Positions 1 through 8,135 of a DNA stretch of 64,000 bases are shown piece after piece. A program made the position numbers and the translations under genes. Under the pieces are notes generated by a model. It had not been told where the DNA came from. It did no database searches and worked only from the letters and a program-made list of their open reading frames with translations. Numbering within the stretch: position 1 is the first letter of the stretch; every line of letters begins with the position of its first letter. The stretch is from CAADGU01 sp035444285 (lineage in GTDB: Bacteria > Chloroflexota > Anaerolineae > Promineifilales > Promineifilaceae), in the NCBI GenBank assembly GCA_035444285.1, contig DAOMOK010000006.1, forward strand, positions 186,001 through 250,000, read 5' to 3'.

Positions 1-125
1 CCATTACGCTGAGCGACGGCCGTGTCCTGCTCAATGATACCGTTGAAGTCATTGCCACTGACATCGTTGCGTCCAATGGCATTATCCATGTGATTGACGC
101 CGTTTTGTTACCCCCAGGCGAATAA
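1..125 (+). CDS. Fasciclin-domain protein, C-terminal end (partial)
   Basis: The window opens inside a gene. Reading from base 3, 40 codons end at TAA 123-125. The peptide includes DIVASNGIIHVIDAVLLPP, which matches the conserved last block of fasciclin (FAS1) domains, where a strand with xxNGxIHVID closes the fold. FAS1 domains are extracellular adhesion modules, usually on secreted or lipid-anchored proteins. The N-terminus and any signal peptide lie outside the window. A terminator hairpin follows at 180-212. The domain call is good; the overall protein architecture is unknown. Confidence 0.75.
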   Translation, partial: ITLSDGRVLLNDTVEVIATDIVASNGIIHVIDAVLLPPGE

Positions 126-179
126 CCTCACCAGCGATACGAGAAGCTGCACTTTCTTTTCTCCTCCCTTGTTTGATGG

Positions 180-212
180 CTGCGACCGTTTAGTCGGTCG
201 CAGTCATTCTTT
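180..212 (+). terminator. Rho-independent terminator after the fasciclin gene
   Basis: A perfect 9-bp stem CTGCGACCG / CGGTCGCAG with a 6-nt loop is followed by a T-rich run (TCATTCTTTTTTC). It lies 55 bases after the fasciclin stop and just before the end of the opposing thrC gene. No matching A-rich flank is seen on the other side, so it serves the plus strand. Confidence 0.7.
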
Positions 213-221
213 TTTCAGAAA

Positions 222-1547
222 TCAGTGCAGATGCCGGGCCAATGTCTCCCGCACCAGGTCAATGTCCGGCGGCAGCAGGATGGGCGGATTGGCGTGTTGC
301 GCTTCCACCTCGTCCAGGGCGTCTTCGTGGTAATGCAGCTTAAAGCTGGTGAATTTGAGACCATGCGCCGTACTGATGACAATAACCCGCTCCTGCGACT
401 TGATGACCCCTTGATTAACCAGTTTGAAGAGGACGGCCAGGGCTACGGCCGTGTGTGGGCACGTATACATTCCGGTGCGGTCGGCTAACGCCGCCGCATT
501 CGCCAGTTCATGCTCCGTCGCCTGTTCCACCACCCCATTCGTCATTTGAATCGCCTGCACCGCCTTCTCATAACTCACCGGATCACCAATTTGAATGGCC
601 GAGGCCAGGGTGTTTTGGGCGGGCAGACTTACCTTTTCTTTAAAGCCATTCTTATAGCTTTGGTAAAAGGGGTTGGCTTTCGCCGCCTGTGCCGCCGCCA
701 GCCGGGGCATCTTGTTGGTAATTCCCAGCTCCATTAACAGCTTCAACCCTTTGTACAGGGCGCTGATATTGCCCAGATTGCCCACTGGCATCACAATCCA
801 ATCCGGCGCCTCCCAATCAAACTGGCGCACAATTTCAATACCCACCGTCTTCTGCCCCTCAATCCGCAGGCTGTTCATAGAGTTCGCCAGGTAGAGTGTA
901 TTATCCTGGGTCATCTCGCGCACAATGCGCATACAGCCGTCAAAATCCGTATCCAGCGCCAACACGTGCGCCCCATTGGCAATGGGCTGAATCAATTGAG
1001 CGCGGCTCACCTTATTCTGCGGCAGAAAAACGACCGCCGGAATACCGGCGGCGGCGGCGTAGGCCGCCAGCGCGGCGCTGGTATCGCCCGTGCTGGCGCA
1101 GGCCACCGCCCGCACCGGGCTACCATCGGCAATCATCTGCTTGACCACACTCACCAGCACCGTCATGCCCAGGTCTTTGAAGCTGCCAGTATGGCTGTTG
1201 CCACACAGTTTCACCCACAAATCCGGCACGCCAATTTGCCGCCCCAGCCGTTCCGCCCAAAACAGGTTCGAGTTTCCTTCAAACATACTGACGATATTTT
1301 CATCACGCAGGTTGGGCATCACCCACTCTTTCATCCCCCACACCCCAGAGCCAAACGGCCATTGTGTAGAACCGGCGCGTTCCTCCAACATTTTCATCCA
1401 GGCAGCCGGGCTGCGCCGTTTGAGCGCTTCCACGTCGTGGTGAACTTCTAACAGACCACCACAATGGGGGCAGGTATACATCACCTCAAAAACAGAGTAT
1501 TCGCCGGGACAGCCCCGGAAACAGCGAAATCTGGCGTTGTAAATCAT
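222..1547 (-). CDS. thrC: Threonine synthase
   Basis: PLP-dependent enzyme that converts O-phosphohomoserine to threonine, the last step of threonine synthesis in the cytoplasm. The 441-aa length is normal for the family. An N-terminal zinc-ribbon-like segment has C9, C13, C26 and C29. The PLP lysine lies in GNSHTGSFKDLGM (K124), and a later Gly-rich MPVGNLGN segment fits the phosphate-binding loop. The first ATG follows a 156-bp gap and has no clear Shine-Dalgarno sequence. No other threonine gene is adjacent. The call rests on the active-site motif and full length; a threonine/cysteate synthase variant cannot be excluded. Confidence 0.9.
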   Translation of the reverse strand: MIYNARFRCFRGCPGEYSVFEVMYTCPHCGGLLEVHHDVEALKRRSPAAWMKMLEERAGSTQWPFGSGVWGMKEWVMPNLRDENIVSMFEGNSNLFWAERLGRQIGVPDLWVKLCGNSHTGSFKDLGMTVLVSVVKQMIADGSPVRAVACASTGDTSAALAAYAAAAGIPAVVFLPQNKVSRAQLIQPIANGAHVLALDTDFDGCMRIVREMTQDNTLYLANSMNSLRIEGQKTVGIEIVRQFDWEAPDWIVMPVGNLGNISALYKGLKLLMELGITNKMPRLAAAQAAKANPFYQSYKNGFKEKVSLPAQNTLASAIQIGDPVSYEKAVQAIQMTNGVVEQATEHELANAAALADRTGMYTCPHTAVALAVLFKLVNQGVIKSQERVIVISTAHGLKFTSFKLHYHEDALDEVEAQHANPPILLPPDIDLVRETLARHLH

Positions 1548-1692
1548 ATTGACACGTCATTCTTCCAAATTTTCGAACAAATTTGAATGAATGTTAAATT
1601 GAACAAGTGATCTAGTTTTGCAATTACCCGGCATGTAGTCCAGTGTAAATTTTGGCTATACGCAGAAAACAAATCCAAGATCGAGCAATTTT

Positions 1693-1709
1693 TTATGAGC
1701 TACTCACAA
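1693..1709 (-). repeat. 3'-end palindrome TTRTGAGnAGnTCATAA plus A-run, copy 1
   Basis: On the minus strand this reads TTGTGAGTAGCTCATAA followed by AAAAA. It overlaps the stop codon of the 186-aa gene and is in the same orientation. Near-identical copies lie just after the stops of the genes ending at 13084 (plus) and 24982 (minus). Confidence 0.5.
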
Positions 1710-2264
1710 ATAATTGTGGATAATCTGTTGGCGCACAGCTTCCAGGCTATTTAGCGATGAATCGGGTGGATGATCTTCCAGCGACTGTATCAATAACGCC
1801 ATGCCCAGCACAAACGTCTGGCTGCGGGTCGCGCCAAAGGCGGCGTTCAACGTGCCGTGCGCCCGGCCTAAATCCAATACTTGCTGCGGCGAGACGCGAA
1901 TGGATGTCCAGGCAGCATCATCATCTTTGCCGGGTAATGGCAAATCCCATAGCAGGTAGAGAGATTCTAAATCGGTAACGCCTTCGGGGATAGTTCGGGT
2001 ACGGTCTGCTACGGCACGATGCAGCCCTTCCAGGCGCACCGTCAGCGCGGTAATGACCAGATCGGGCACGTCGGCGCGGGTGACGACTTCGGGCAAAGTA
2101 AGGGCTAATTGTTTGATCGTTTGTTTCTGGGCGGGGGTCAGGGCAATGTAAACATTTTGGCGGCTGATGGGATGAGACGGCCGTCCCCGTTTGGGGTGCT
2201 TATCTTTCAACAACGCCGCCAGGGTGCTGCCCTGCAAATTGTCCTTCTCTTGATCCCGGCTCAT
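1704..2264 (-). CDS. Hypothetical protein beside an AAA ATPase
   Basis: 186-aa soluble protein that I do not recognise. The first 35 residues are charged and include KDKHPKRGRPSHPISRQNVY, which has the look of a basic DNA-binding tail. The rest is Leu/Ala-rich helix with no membrane segment. It lies 42 bp downstream of the ExeA/TniB-like ATPase gene on the same strand, so the two are probably co-expressed, with a hairpin between them. A DNA-binding partner of the ATPase is a guess from context only. Confidence 0.6.
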   Translation of the reverse strand: MSRDQEKDNLQGSTLAALLKDKHPKRGRPSHPISRQNVYIALTPAQKQTIKQLALTLPEVVTRADVPDLVITALTVRLEGLHRAVADRTRTIPEGVTDLESLYLLWDLPLPGKDDDAAWTSIRVSPQQVLDLGRAHGTLNAAFGATRSQTFVLGMALLIQSLEDHPPDSSLNSLEAVRQQIIHNYL

Positions 2265-2275
2265 TTATAGTTGCT

Positions 2276-2300
2276 GTGGCACGGTTTTCAACCGTGCCAC
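2276..2300. repeat. Perfect hairpin between ATPase and 186-aa gene
   Basis: An 11-bp perfect stem GTGGCACGGTT / AACCGTGCCAC with a 3-nt loop fills most of the 42-bp gap between the two co-directional genes. No T-run follows on the minus strand, so it is more likely an intercistronic stability or attenuation element, or a dispersed palindrome, than a terminator. Confidence 0.6.
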
Positions 2301-2306
2301 CTCCGA

Positions 2307-3182
2307 CTACCCCGCCGCCCGGCGATACTGTTGGTGCTTTTCCAGAAACGCCTCAACAAAAGGCACATCTATCTGCGTCCCACCCTGCACCAATAACTCC
2401 AGGCACAAGTGCAAACATAACAGACAGATACTACGCGGATAACCACGTGTTTCCCGCCAGATGGGCAAGATGGCTTCGTCGGTGAATAACGGCCGTTGCT
2501 TGGAATCCCGCCCCGCCGCCAATAACCGGTATTCAATCAACGACTTGGTATCATCGGGCGTCAATGGATCCAGCGAGGACCGGGTCGCCACCCGGTCGTT
2601 AAAATCGGGGGCATCACGTAAATTGATGTCCAGTTCCGGCCGGCCAAGCAAAATCAATTGGAACGCCTTACCGCCGCGTGGGTCACGGAAATTCAACAAG
2701 CGCCGCAGTTCCACAAACTGCTCCACACTCAACTCATGCGCCTCGTCAATGATGATGAGCGGTAAAATCCCCTTTTCGCTCTGTTCTACCAGAAAGGCCC
2801 GAAATTCGTTCAGTTGGTCTTCGGTGGCGCGCCGGGTGCGTAAACCAAATTCGGCGGCAATGCGACGCAAGAGCAGCAACCCGCTTTTCTTTGGCGACTC
2901 ATCAATTTTAGCAGCGGCAAAATCGGGCCGCCGATCATACCGGCTGTGAAACCAGGAAGCCAGGGTTGTCTTGCCCGTGCCAATCTCACCCACGACCACC
3001 GAAGCGCCCTGCCCCGCTTCTACCATATAGCTCACTTTGGACAGAGCACGCCGGGTTTCTGTAGACAGGTACATAAAACGGGGATCGGCTTCAATGGTAA
3101 ACGGGGGAACCACCACACCTAGCCTGTCCCAGTCTGGTTTGTATTGCTCAAAGTTTAGTTCAAATTGGCCGGTTATGTTCAT
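2307..3182 (-). CDS. AAA ATPase of the ExeA/GspA/TniB type
   Basis: Predicted P-loop ATPase, 291 aa from the chosen ATG at 3182 (an upstream in-frame start at 3218 is possible; neither has a good Shine-Dalgarno sequence). The N-terminus NFEQYKPDWDRLGVVVPPF is followed by PRFMYLSTETRRALSKVSYM, then Walker A GEIGTGKTTLA, Walker B LIIIDEAHEL, a sensor-like QLILLGRPEL and a C-terminal lid with ETRGYPRSICLLCLH. This order is typical of the ExeA/GspA group and the related transposition ATPases TniB/TnsC. No secretion or transposase gene is in the window. With the downstream 186-aa gene it forms a small two-gene unit of unknown function. Confidence 0.75.
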   Translation of the reverse strand: MNITGQFELNFEQYKPDWDRLGVVVPPFTIEADPRFMYLSTETRRALSKVSYMVEAGQGASVVVGEIGTGKTTLASWFHSRYDRRPDFAAAKIDESPKKSGLLLLRRIAAEFGLRTRRATEDQLNEFRAFLVEQSEKGILPLIIIDEAHELSVEQFVELRRLLNFRDPRGGKAFQLILLGRPELDINLRDAPDFNDRVATRSSLDPLTPDDTKSLIEYRLLAAGRDSKQRPLFTDEAILPIWRETRGYPRSICLLCLHLCLELLVQGGTQIDVPFVEAFLEKHQQYRRAAG

Positions 3183-3218
3183 GACGCTGATCGTATATAA
3201 GGAGTGCAAAGTTGTCAA

Positions 3219-3690
3219 GTTTATGGCAAAGCCAGCATGTTTTCAGAAATAAGGGACTATACTGTGTCAATATGCACAATCTATAGCATATAGATTTGTT
3301 GACATAGTGTTTTATTTTTGATAGACTGACCACAGATTTCACCCACTGCCCATGAATTATAACTATTGAATTCGTTTTGGGCATGGATGCAGCATTACCA
3401 GGCTGTATAAGCTACAAGACCCTAAGGGTTTTTGAAACCCTTAGGGTCTTGTAGCAAGAAAAAAGGCCAGACGTTGCAGCGCCCGGCCTTCGTTTATTTT
3501 AGCAAGCTACTAATCTGTTTGGTGCCGCCAACACCCTCTACAGCGCCCCTTAATTGGGGAGGGGGATTTTTTGTCCCCTGGTAGCTTACCGTGTCTCAGG
3601 TAAGAGAATAGCATAGGCAGGTCAGGCTGTCAATGAGGTGATGGCTGGGGCAATGCCAGGCACAGGGTAAAACGCCATGAATGTGCCATT
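3219..3690. other. Gene-free divergent gap with three hairpins
   Basis: About 470 bp separate the ATPase gene from the divergent 445-aa gene. The first part is AT-rich. It holds a perfect 21-bp stem (3411-3455), a weaker AAGGCC / GGCCTT hairpin with T-rich flank around 3464-3500, and the start of the GCCAGGCACAGGG palindrome (3654-3712). I see no convincing gene in it. Confidence 0.6.
3411..3455. repeat. Perfect 21-bp inverted repeat, CCCTAAGGG family
   Basis: Two 21-nt arms (core GACCCTAAGGGTTT / AAACCCTTAGGGTC) pair perfectly around a TTG loop. The same core palindrome recurs at 51466-51499 before ccmC, so it is a dispersed element rather than a local structure. There is no adjacent T-run for intrinsic termination. 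Confidence 0.75.
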
Positions 3691-3712
3691 GTGTGCAGCC
3701 CTGTGCCAGGCA
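3654..3712. repeat. Inverted repeat, TGCCAGGCA family, copy 1
   Basis: Arms TGCCAGGCACAGGG and CCCTGTGCCAGGCA pair with one central mismatch around about 31 nt. Related copies are at 13191-13252, 38805-38867 and 56738-56797. This copy covers the first ATG of the downstream gene (3691), so that start is doubtful. Confidence 0.7.
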
Positions 3713-5028
3713 CTTTAGTTTGGCTTGCCTGTTTGCTGCTCTTGCCGGGAAAAGCTGAGCGAACTGTGGCTCTTCCGGCGGGAGATATTTCGGCCAATTT
3801 GTTAGCTGCCCAGGAACGGCTGGCGCAGTTACAAGCAAAATCACGCGCAGAAAGACTGGCGTCAGACACGCCGGTTGACCGGAGTAGTCACGGCCGTACA
3901 CCCCCCTCCTCACCTGCCTCCCTGCAACTACCAACCGACTTACCCGCTCACTTAGGTTGGGGCAGCACGGCGCTGACGGCCGTAGTCCGCAGGAAGAATG
4001 AAATGAGAGAGTGGGAGATTGAGAGATTAGAGATTTCTCCCAATCTCCCACTCCTTCGACAGGCTCAGGACAGGTTCCCCCAATCTCCCACTCCCCCAGC
4101 CCCACCTGCCACCATCAAGCTCTACCCCGACATCGCCGCCGGTCTGTTCCAGCGGGAATTGACGGCCGCCGGGCGCATCTGGCTGCTGCTGCGCCATCTG
4201 GACGCCGTCGGGCGCGGCTGGCTTGATCTGGCAGATGTGCGGGCACAGCTAACAACCAAAACCTCCCCCTGGCGGGTGTGTGGCTGGCGGCAGTTACGCA
4301 ATCTGCTGAATGAAGGGGATGAGATATTTTGGGTGCGGAATGACGGCCGTATCTGGCTGCGCTCCACCGCACATGTGGCAGCTGCGTTGCAGGTGAACCG
4401 GCTGTCGCTGCCACCTGTGGCCCTGCCGGTTTCCATCTTGACCTTGCGCATCGGACAGGTGCGCGCCCATTTGTACGCCTCGTTTCACAGCAGTCGGACG
4501 GGTAAGGTGGAAGCTGCTTCGAGTTCGCCGTCTGCGCCCATCGCCCGTGACACCATTGCCAGCCTGACGCACGTTATCCCGCGTACACAGCGCCGCTACG
4601 AGAAAGCGGCTCGCGTACACGCCCACCGCAATTTTGCCATTGGCGGCAAAGAACATGAGGCGGCGCTGGAAGAAGCAGCCTGGCAGCACGGTCAGGCGAC
4701 ATTTAGACTAAACGACAAAATAGGACGCCAGGGAACAAAACATCAAAGTTATGTTGCCTGGCAGTTACCCAACAGTTACACCGGGCCACACCGGTTACAG
4801 CCGAAAGGCCAACAAAAACGAATCAATCGGGCATTGTCAGACCTGTTTATGCAAGGGATGACGGGGAACGAACAGCGCCTAATCGAAAAGCGTTTTTATG
4901 GTCACGGCCGTGCCGCTGCCCAGGTATACAATCGTGGGGTAACGCATGACATTTACTGGTATGACGGCCGTACCGGGGTCTGGCATTGTTTGGAAGCGTC
5001 CGCCCGGATATCGGGCCGGAAAAAATGA
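3691..5028 (+). CDS. Hypothetical protein with two HTH-like segments
   Basis: 445-aa protein that I do not recognise. The first ATG lies inside an inverted repeat with no Shine-Dalgarno sequence, so the real start may be later. A low-complexity Pro/Ser segment (about residues 80-140) is partly encoded by an inserted repeat at 4009-4093. Two regions look DNA-binding: a winged-helix-like stretch (RIWLLLRHLDAVGRGWLDL to GRIWLRSTAHVAAAL, about 150-230) and an HTH-like stretch (ARDTIASLTHVIPRTQRRYE, about 285-310). The basic C-terminal part is otherwise featureless. It is divergent from the ATPase pair, and a shared replication- or mobility-related role is only a guess. Confidence 0.5.
   Translation: MCSPVPGTLVWLACLLLLPGKAERTVALPAGDISANLLAAQERLAQLQAKSRAERLASDTPVDRSSHGRTPPSSPASLQLPTDLPAHLGWGSTALTAVVRRKNEMREWEIERLEISPNLPLLRQAQDRFPQSPTPPAPPATIKLYPDIAAGLFQRELTAAGRIWLLLRHLDAVGRGWLDLADVRAQLTTKTSPWRVCGWRQLRNLLNEGDEIFWVRNDGRIWLRSTAHVAAALQVNRLSLPPVALPVSILTLRIGQVRAHLYASFHSSRTGKVEAASSSPSAPIARDTIASLTHVIPRTQRRYEKAARVHAHRNFAIGGKEHEAALEEAAWQHGQATFRLNDKIGRQGTKHQSYVAWQLPNSYTGPHRLQPKGQQKRINRALSDLFMQGMTGNEQRLIEKRFYGHGRAAAQVYNRGVTHDIYWYDGRTGVWHCLEASARISGRKK
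4009..4093. repeat. Inverted repeat plus third arm inside a coding region
   Basis: GAGTGGGAGATTG (4009-4021) pairs with CAATCTCCCACTC (4041-4053), and the same CAATCTCCCACTC returns at 4081-4093. Between the two right arms sits CTTCGACAGGCTCAGGACAG, a dispersed repeat type common in environmental genomes. The block keeps the reading frame of the host ORF, so it looks like an in-frame insertion of an intergenic element. Confidence 0.7.
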
Positions 5029-5051
5029 TCCACCATTCTAGGGATATATGA

Positions 5052-5057
5052 TACTAT
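5052..5057 (+). promoter_or_regulatory. -10 box of a probable leaderless promoter
   Basis: TACTAT ends 7 nt before the ATG at 5065, and there is no Shine-Dalgarno sequence. No good -35 hexamer is visible. The spacing would place the transcription start at or next to the A of the ATG. Confidence 0.45.
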
Positions 5058-5064
5058 TGCTTAC

Positions 5065-5967
5065 ATGAATGCTCACACTATCCACACGCTCGATCTAAAC
5101 TTTCAGGGTGTAAGCGAAACCATTGCTTCTTATCTCGTTGAAGGACCAACCGGATTGATACTGGTTGAAACAGGGCCAGGGTCAACAATACCCACCTTGC
5201 AGGCACAATTGAGCCAGCACGGGGTGCAAGCAGGTGATATTCGTGATGTCATTGTTACCCACATTCATTTTGACCATGCGGGGGCTGCCGGTTGGTGGGC
5301 ACAGCAGGGCGCAACGATTTACGTACATCATTTTGGCGCAGGGCACCTGATCAATCCGGAAAAACTGGTTGCCAGCGCCACCCGTATCTATGGCGACCAG
5401 ATGGATGCGCTTTGGGGGCAACTGCTGCCTGCGCCTGCCGAAAAAGTAGTTCCATTGTTTGATGGTGACACCATTGAGGCAGGTGGCTTAACCTTTAGGG
5501 CGATTGAAACGCCCGGCCATGCACGCCACCATCACGTTATTCAGTTGGGACGTGTGGCTTTTACAGGGGATGTAGGTGGTATGAAGTTGGGAGCACGGCC
5601 GTTGCTGGACATCCCCGCACCACCACCCGAATTTGATCTGGAAGCATGGCAGGCGTCACTAGATAGACTGCTGGCGCTAGGGCTGGAAACTATTTACCCC
5701 ACTCATTTTGGGGCTGTGCAAAAAGTCACCGAACACATACAGGCCATTAAAAAGCTGGTCAACGAATCAGCCCTGTTTGTACAGGAGAAAATGGCAGCCA
5801 ATATGGCACGTGATGAGCTAATTGCCCAGTACACGGCCTGGAATCACGGCCGTGCCTATGCTGCCGGCCTCTCCGACGAATCCATCCGTAAGTATGAGAT
5901 TGCCAACCCATTGTATATGTCGGTGGATGGTATGATGCGGTACTGGCTGAAAAGAGGTAATCAGTAA
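5065..5967 (+). CDS. MBL-fold metallo-hydrolase
   Basis: 300-aa cytoplasmic metallo-beta-lactamase-fold hydrolase. The zinc motif HxHxDH is complete at H66-H71 (THIHFDHAG). The later ligands are in ETPGHARHHH (about residue 150) and TGDVGG (about 170), with a final His in THFGA. The C-terminal helical segment (about 230-300) resembles glyoxalase-II-like or SoxH-like members, but the substrate cannot be told. It starts from a likely leaderless promoter. Its stop codon overlaps the end of the convergent histidine kinase gene, and both 3' ends lie in the same hairpin. Confidence 0.85.
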   Translation: MNAHTIHTLDLNFQGVSETIASYLVEGPTGLILVETGPGSTIPTLQAQLSQHGVQAGDIRDVIVTHIHFDHAGAAGWWAQQGATIYVHHFGAGHLINPEKLVASATRIYGDQMDALWGQLLPAPAEKVVPLFDGDTIEAGGLTFRAIETPGHARHHHVIQLGRVAFTGDVGGMKLGARPLLDIPAPPPEFDLEAWQASLDRLLALGLETIYPTHFGAVQKVTEHIQAIKKLVNESALFVQEKMAANMARDELIAQYTAWNHGRAYAAGLSDESIRKYEIANPLYMSVDGMMRYWLKRGNQ

Positions 5968-8135
5968 TCGGTAATCGGTAAATGATACGCCGACAACTGA
6001 TTACCGATTATCGCCCCAAAGGGGAGCGACACCACCACCTTTGTTTGTTCTCCAGGAACAGAGTCCACCGTGATAGCGCCGCCAACAACGGCCATCATGG
6101 TACTGTGCAGGGCTAAACCGTGCCCGTTACCGGCGTCGGGCGAGGCTGGCTGTATACCAACCCCATTATCCACAACGGCAATTTGCAGACCGGCGGGCCA
6201 GGAGATGGTGATGATCAGGTTTAACGGCCGTGCCCCATCAACCCCACGCCCATGCCGCGCTGCATTACGAATCGCCTCCCGTGCTGCATAAAAAATCACT
6301 TCGGCCGTTAAGGTAGGGATGGTTTCGGCTTTTTCGGCCGCTCCCGGTTCAATTTCCCAGGTCACCGCATCAAAGGCGGATGCCAGATCATTGTCTACCG
6401 CCCGGCGCAGGGCGCGTACCAGCCCCAGGCGGGCCACTTCCGGCACGGTGGTGGTGGGCATGTTATGCAACAGGTCGGAAATTTGTTTGTGGGCATTGCT
6501 TAACAGGGTGAGGGCATCGGGAATACGGCCGTTTTCATTGGCCGGATTGCTCAAGGCGATCATGGCGGCTTGTAAATCAGGCAGGATGTCATCGTGCAGC
6601 ATACGCCGGGTTTGCTGATCAATGACCTGGCTTTGCGCCAGCCGTTCTCGCTGCAACAGCATCAGGCGGCGGGCCATTTCCGCGCTGGCCTGGGTATCTA
6701 TCAGCCGTTCGCCGCTGACACGAGTAATGTCAATTTCCTCCTGGCTGTACAGGCCACCATCGTTCTTTTCGCCCAACAGGAACAGGCCAATCAGTCCGCG
6801 TTCGCTCCACAGCGGGATGGCCCAAATTGCGCCGCTATACTGCTCCGGATCGAGTGGAACCATCAAGGTTTGGGGGGAGGTGAACTGGTTGATGAGGCTG
6901 GTTAGCGGCGGCAGGTTTAGAGCGGTGGACGAGTAGATGAGCGGTGGGCCAACCAGTGGAGACAGGGGGCCAACGGCCGTTAAATACGCCATTTTTGCAT
7001 CCAACACACCCCGGCATAGGGCACGGAAGGGCAGGTCAATATCTACTTCCTGAGGGCTAGTGGGAGTCAGAAGTTGGTCGAGCAATCGCTGGCTGCTGAC
7101 AAACGGCCGTAATTGTTCCATGTACCGTTCTCGTTCCACATACGAACGCCAGCTTACCAGGGCATAAAAGACGGCAATCAGCATGGCCACCAATACCTGC
7201 CCGTACAACGGCCGTAACTGAATTGTCAGAGAGGCACTAATCAGAACGGCCGTACCCGCACTGAGCGCAATGGCCCGGTACCAATGGCGCGCCAGCCCGC
7301 GCCGTGGCAGCGTTTTGCCGGTAAACACTTCGTAAGAGACAACGGCCTGACCCACCAACAAAATCACCACGCCGATGAGCATAGAGACGAGCAAATCAAA
7401 CCGGGCGACCGCTTCGCGCGCCACAAAGTAGATTTCCAGAAAGGTACGGCGGTGGGCGTCTTGCACAATCCACAGCATAGCCCCGGTGACCAACAGGCTG
7501 ACAAGCATGAGCATAATCGAGGCCGCCATGAGGTACGGCCGTGCCCGCTGCCGCGCCACCGTACCCATCACCCGCTCCGATGGCCCAGGCTGCCGCAGGG
7601 CATCCAGCGACAGGCCCATGCACAGCAGCGCATACAGGCTGTAACCCACCGCCAGCAAGGGAATCCCGGCAAACGACCAGCGTACCGAGAGTCGTAAATT
7701 GTTTAGCTCCGGGGCGGGAATGATGAGTAAAAGCAAACCCAGGCCAAAACTGAGCAATCCGGCCAACAGCAACAGCGTAACGGCCGTCAGCCACCAGCGC
7801 TGGCGGTGGCGCAAGCGGGCGGGCGGTCCGGCCCAAAAACCGGCATACCAGAGGATGACCACATACCAGGCATAGGGCAGCATGATGACGGGTATCATGC
7901 CTACCGTCCACCAGAAAATCATGCTGCGCCAGGTAATGTTGAAACCCAGCCCGGCAATGGCCGAATGGCTGACAAAAAAGAGCGCTCCCAGCAGCAGTCC
8001 GGCACTGGCAATCCAGATACCCCAGGCGCGCCGGTCAGAATTGAGCAGCACCGTCAACCCCAGCCATGTCAGCAGCAGGGCATTAAACAGCGAAACGGCC
8101 ACGATGGCCCAATTGAGGTAGAGATTTGTGCTCAT
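5961..8135 (-). CDS. Membrane sensor histidine kinase (HisKA_3 type)
   Basis: 724 aa from the ATG at 8135, chosen because it overlaps the stop of the upstream gene as ATGA. An N-terminal membrane region of about eight hydrophobic helices (residues 5-350) is followed by a GAF-like sensory segment (about 360-490). The phosphoacceptor helix contains MLHDDILPD (His near 515), typical of NarX/LiaS-type kinases. The ATPase domain shows AAREAIRNAARHG (N box), VDNGVGI and GNGHGLAL. It should phosphorylate the NarL-type regulator encoded first in the same operon (8578-9315). The last residues are encoded by an intergenic-type repeat. Confidence 0.88.
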   Translation of the reverse strand: MSTNLYLNWAIVAVSLFNALLLTWLGLTVLLNSDRRAWGIWIASAGLLLGALFFVSHSAIAGLGFNITWRSMIFWWTVGMIPVIMLPYAWYVVILWYAGFWAGPPARLRHRQRWWLTAVTLLLLAGLLSFGLGLLLLIIPAPELNNLRLSVRWSFAGIPLLAVGYSLYALLCMGLSLDALRQPGPSERVMGTVARQRARPYLMAASIMLMLVSLLVTGAMLWIVQDAHRRTFLEIYFVAREAVARFDLLVSMLIGVVILLVGQAVVSYEVFTGKTLPRRGLARHWYRAIALSAGTAVLISASLTIQLRPLYGQVLVAMLIAVFYALVSWRSYVERERYMEQLRPFVSSQRLLDQLLTPTSPQEVDIDLPFRALCRGVLDAKMAYLTAVGPLSPLVGPPLIYSSTALNLPPLTSLINQFTSPQTLMVPLDPEQYSGAIWAIPLWSERGLIGLFLLGEKNDGGLYSQEEIDITRVSGERLIDTQASAEMARRLMLLQRERLAQSQVIDQQTRRMLHDDILPDLQAAMIALSNPANENGRIPDALTLLSNAHKQISDLLHNMPTTTVPEVARLGLVRALRRAVDNDLASAFDAVTWEIEPGAAEKAETIPTLTAEVIFYAAREAIRNAARHGRGVDGARPLNLIITISWPAGLQIAVVDNGVGIQPASPDAGNGHGLALHSTMMAVVGGAITVDSVPGEQTKVVVSLPFGAIIGNQLSAYHLPITDY
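5965..6010. repeat. GTAATCGG inverted repeat at convergent gene ends
   Basis: TAATCGGTAATC (5965-5976) and GATTACCGATTA (5999-6010) are perfect arms. The element holds the last codons of the minus-strand kinase (peptide ITDY) and the stop of the plus-strand hydrolase. It may act as a two-way terminator, although T-runs are weak. Confidence 0.65.

Noticed and set aside
3596..4105. Minus-strand 169-aa frame with PEPVEG-like peptide
   Set aside because: It is the reverse of repeat DNA; PEPVEG is the usual spurious translation of the TTCGACAGGCTCAGG dispersed repeat.
1704..5028. Complete transposon of Tn7/Tn5053 type
   Set aside because: An ATPase alone is not enough: I found no transposase, no terminal inverted repeats and no target duplication.
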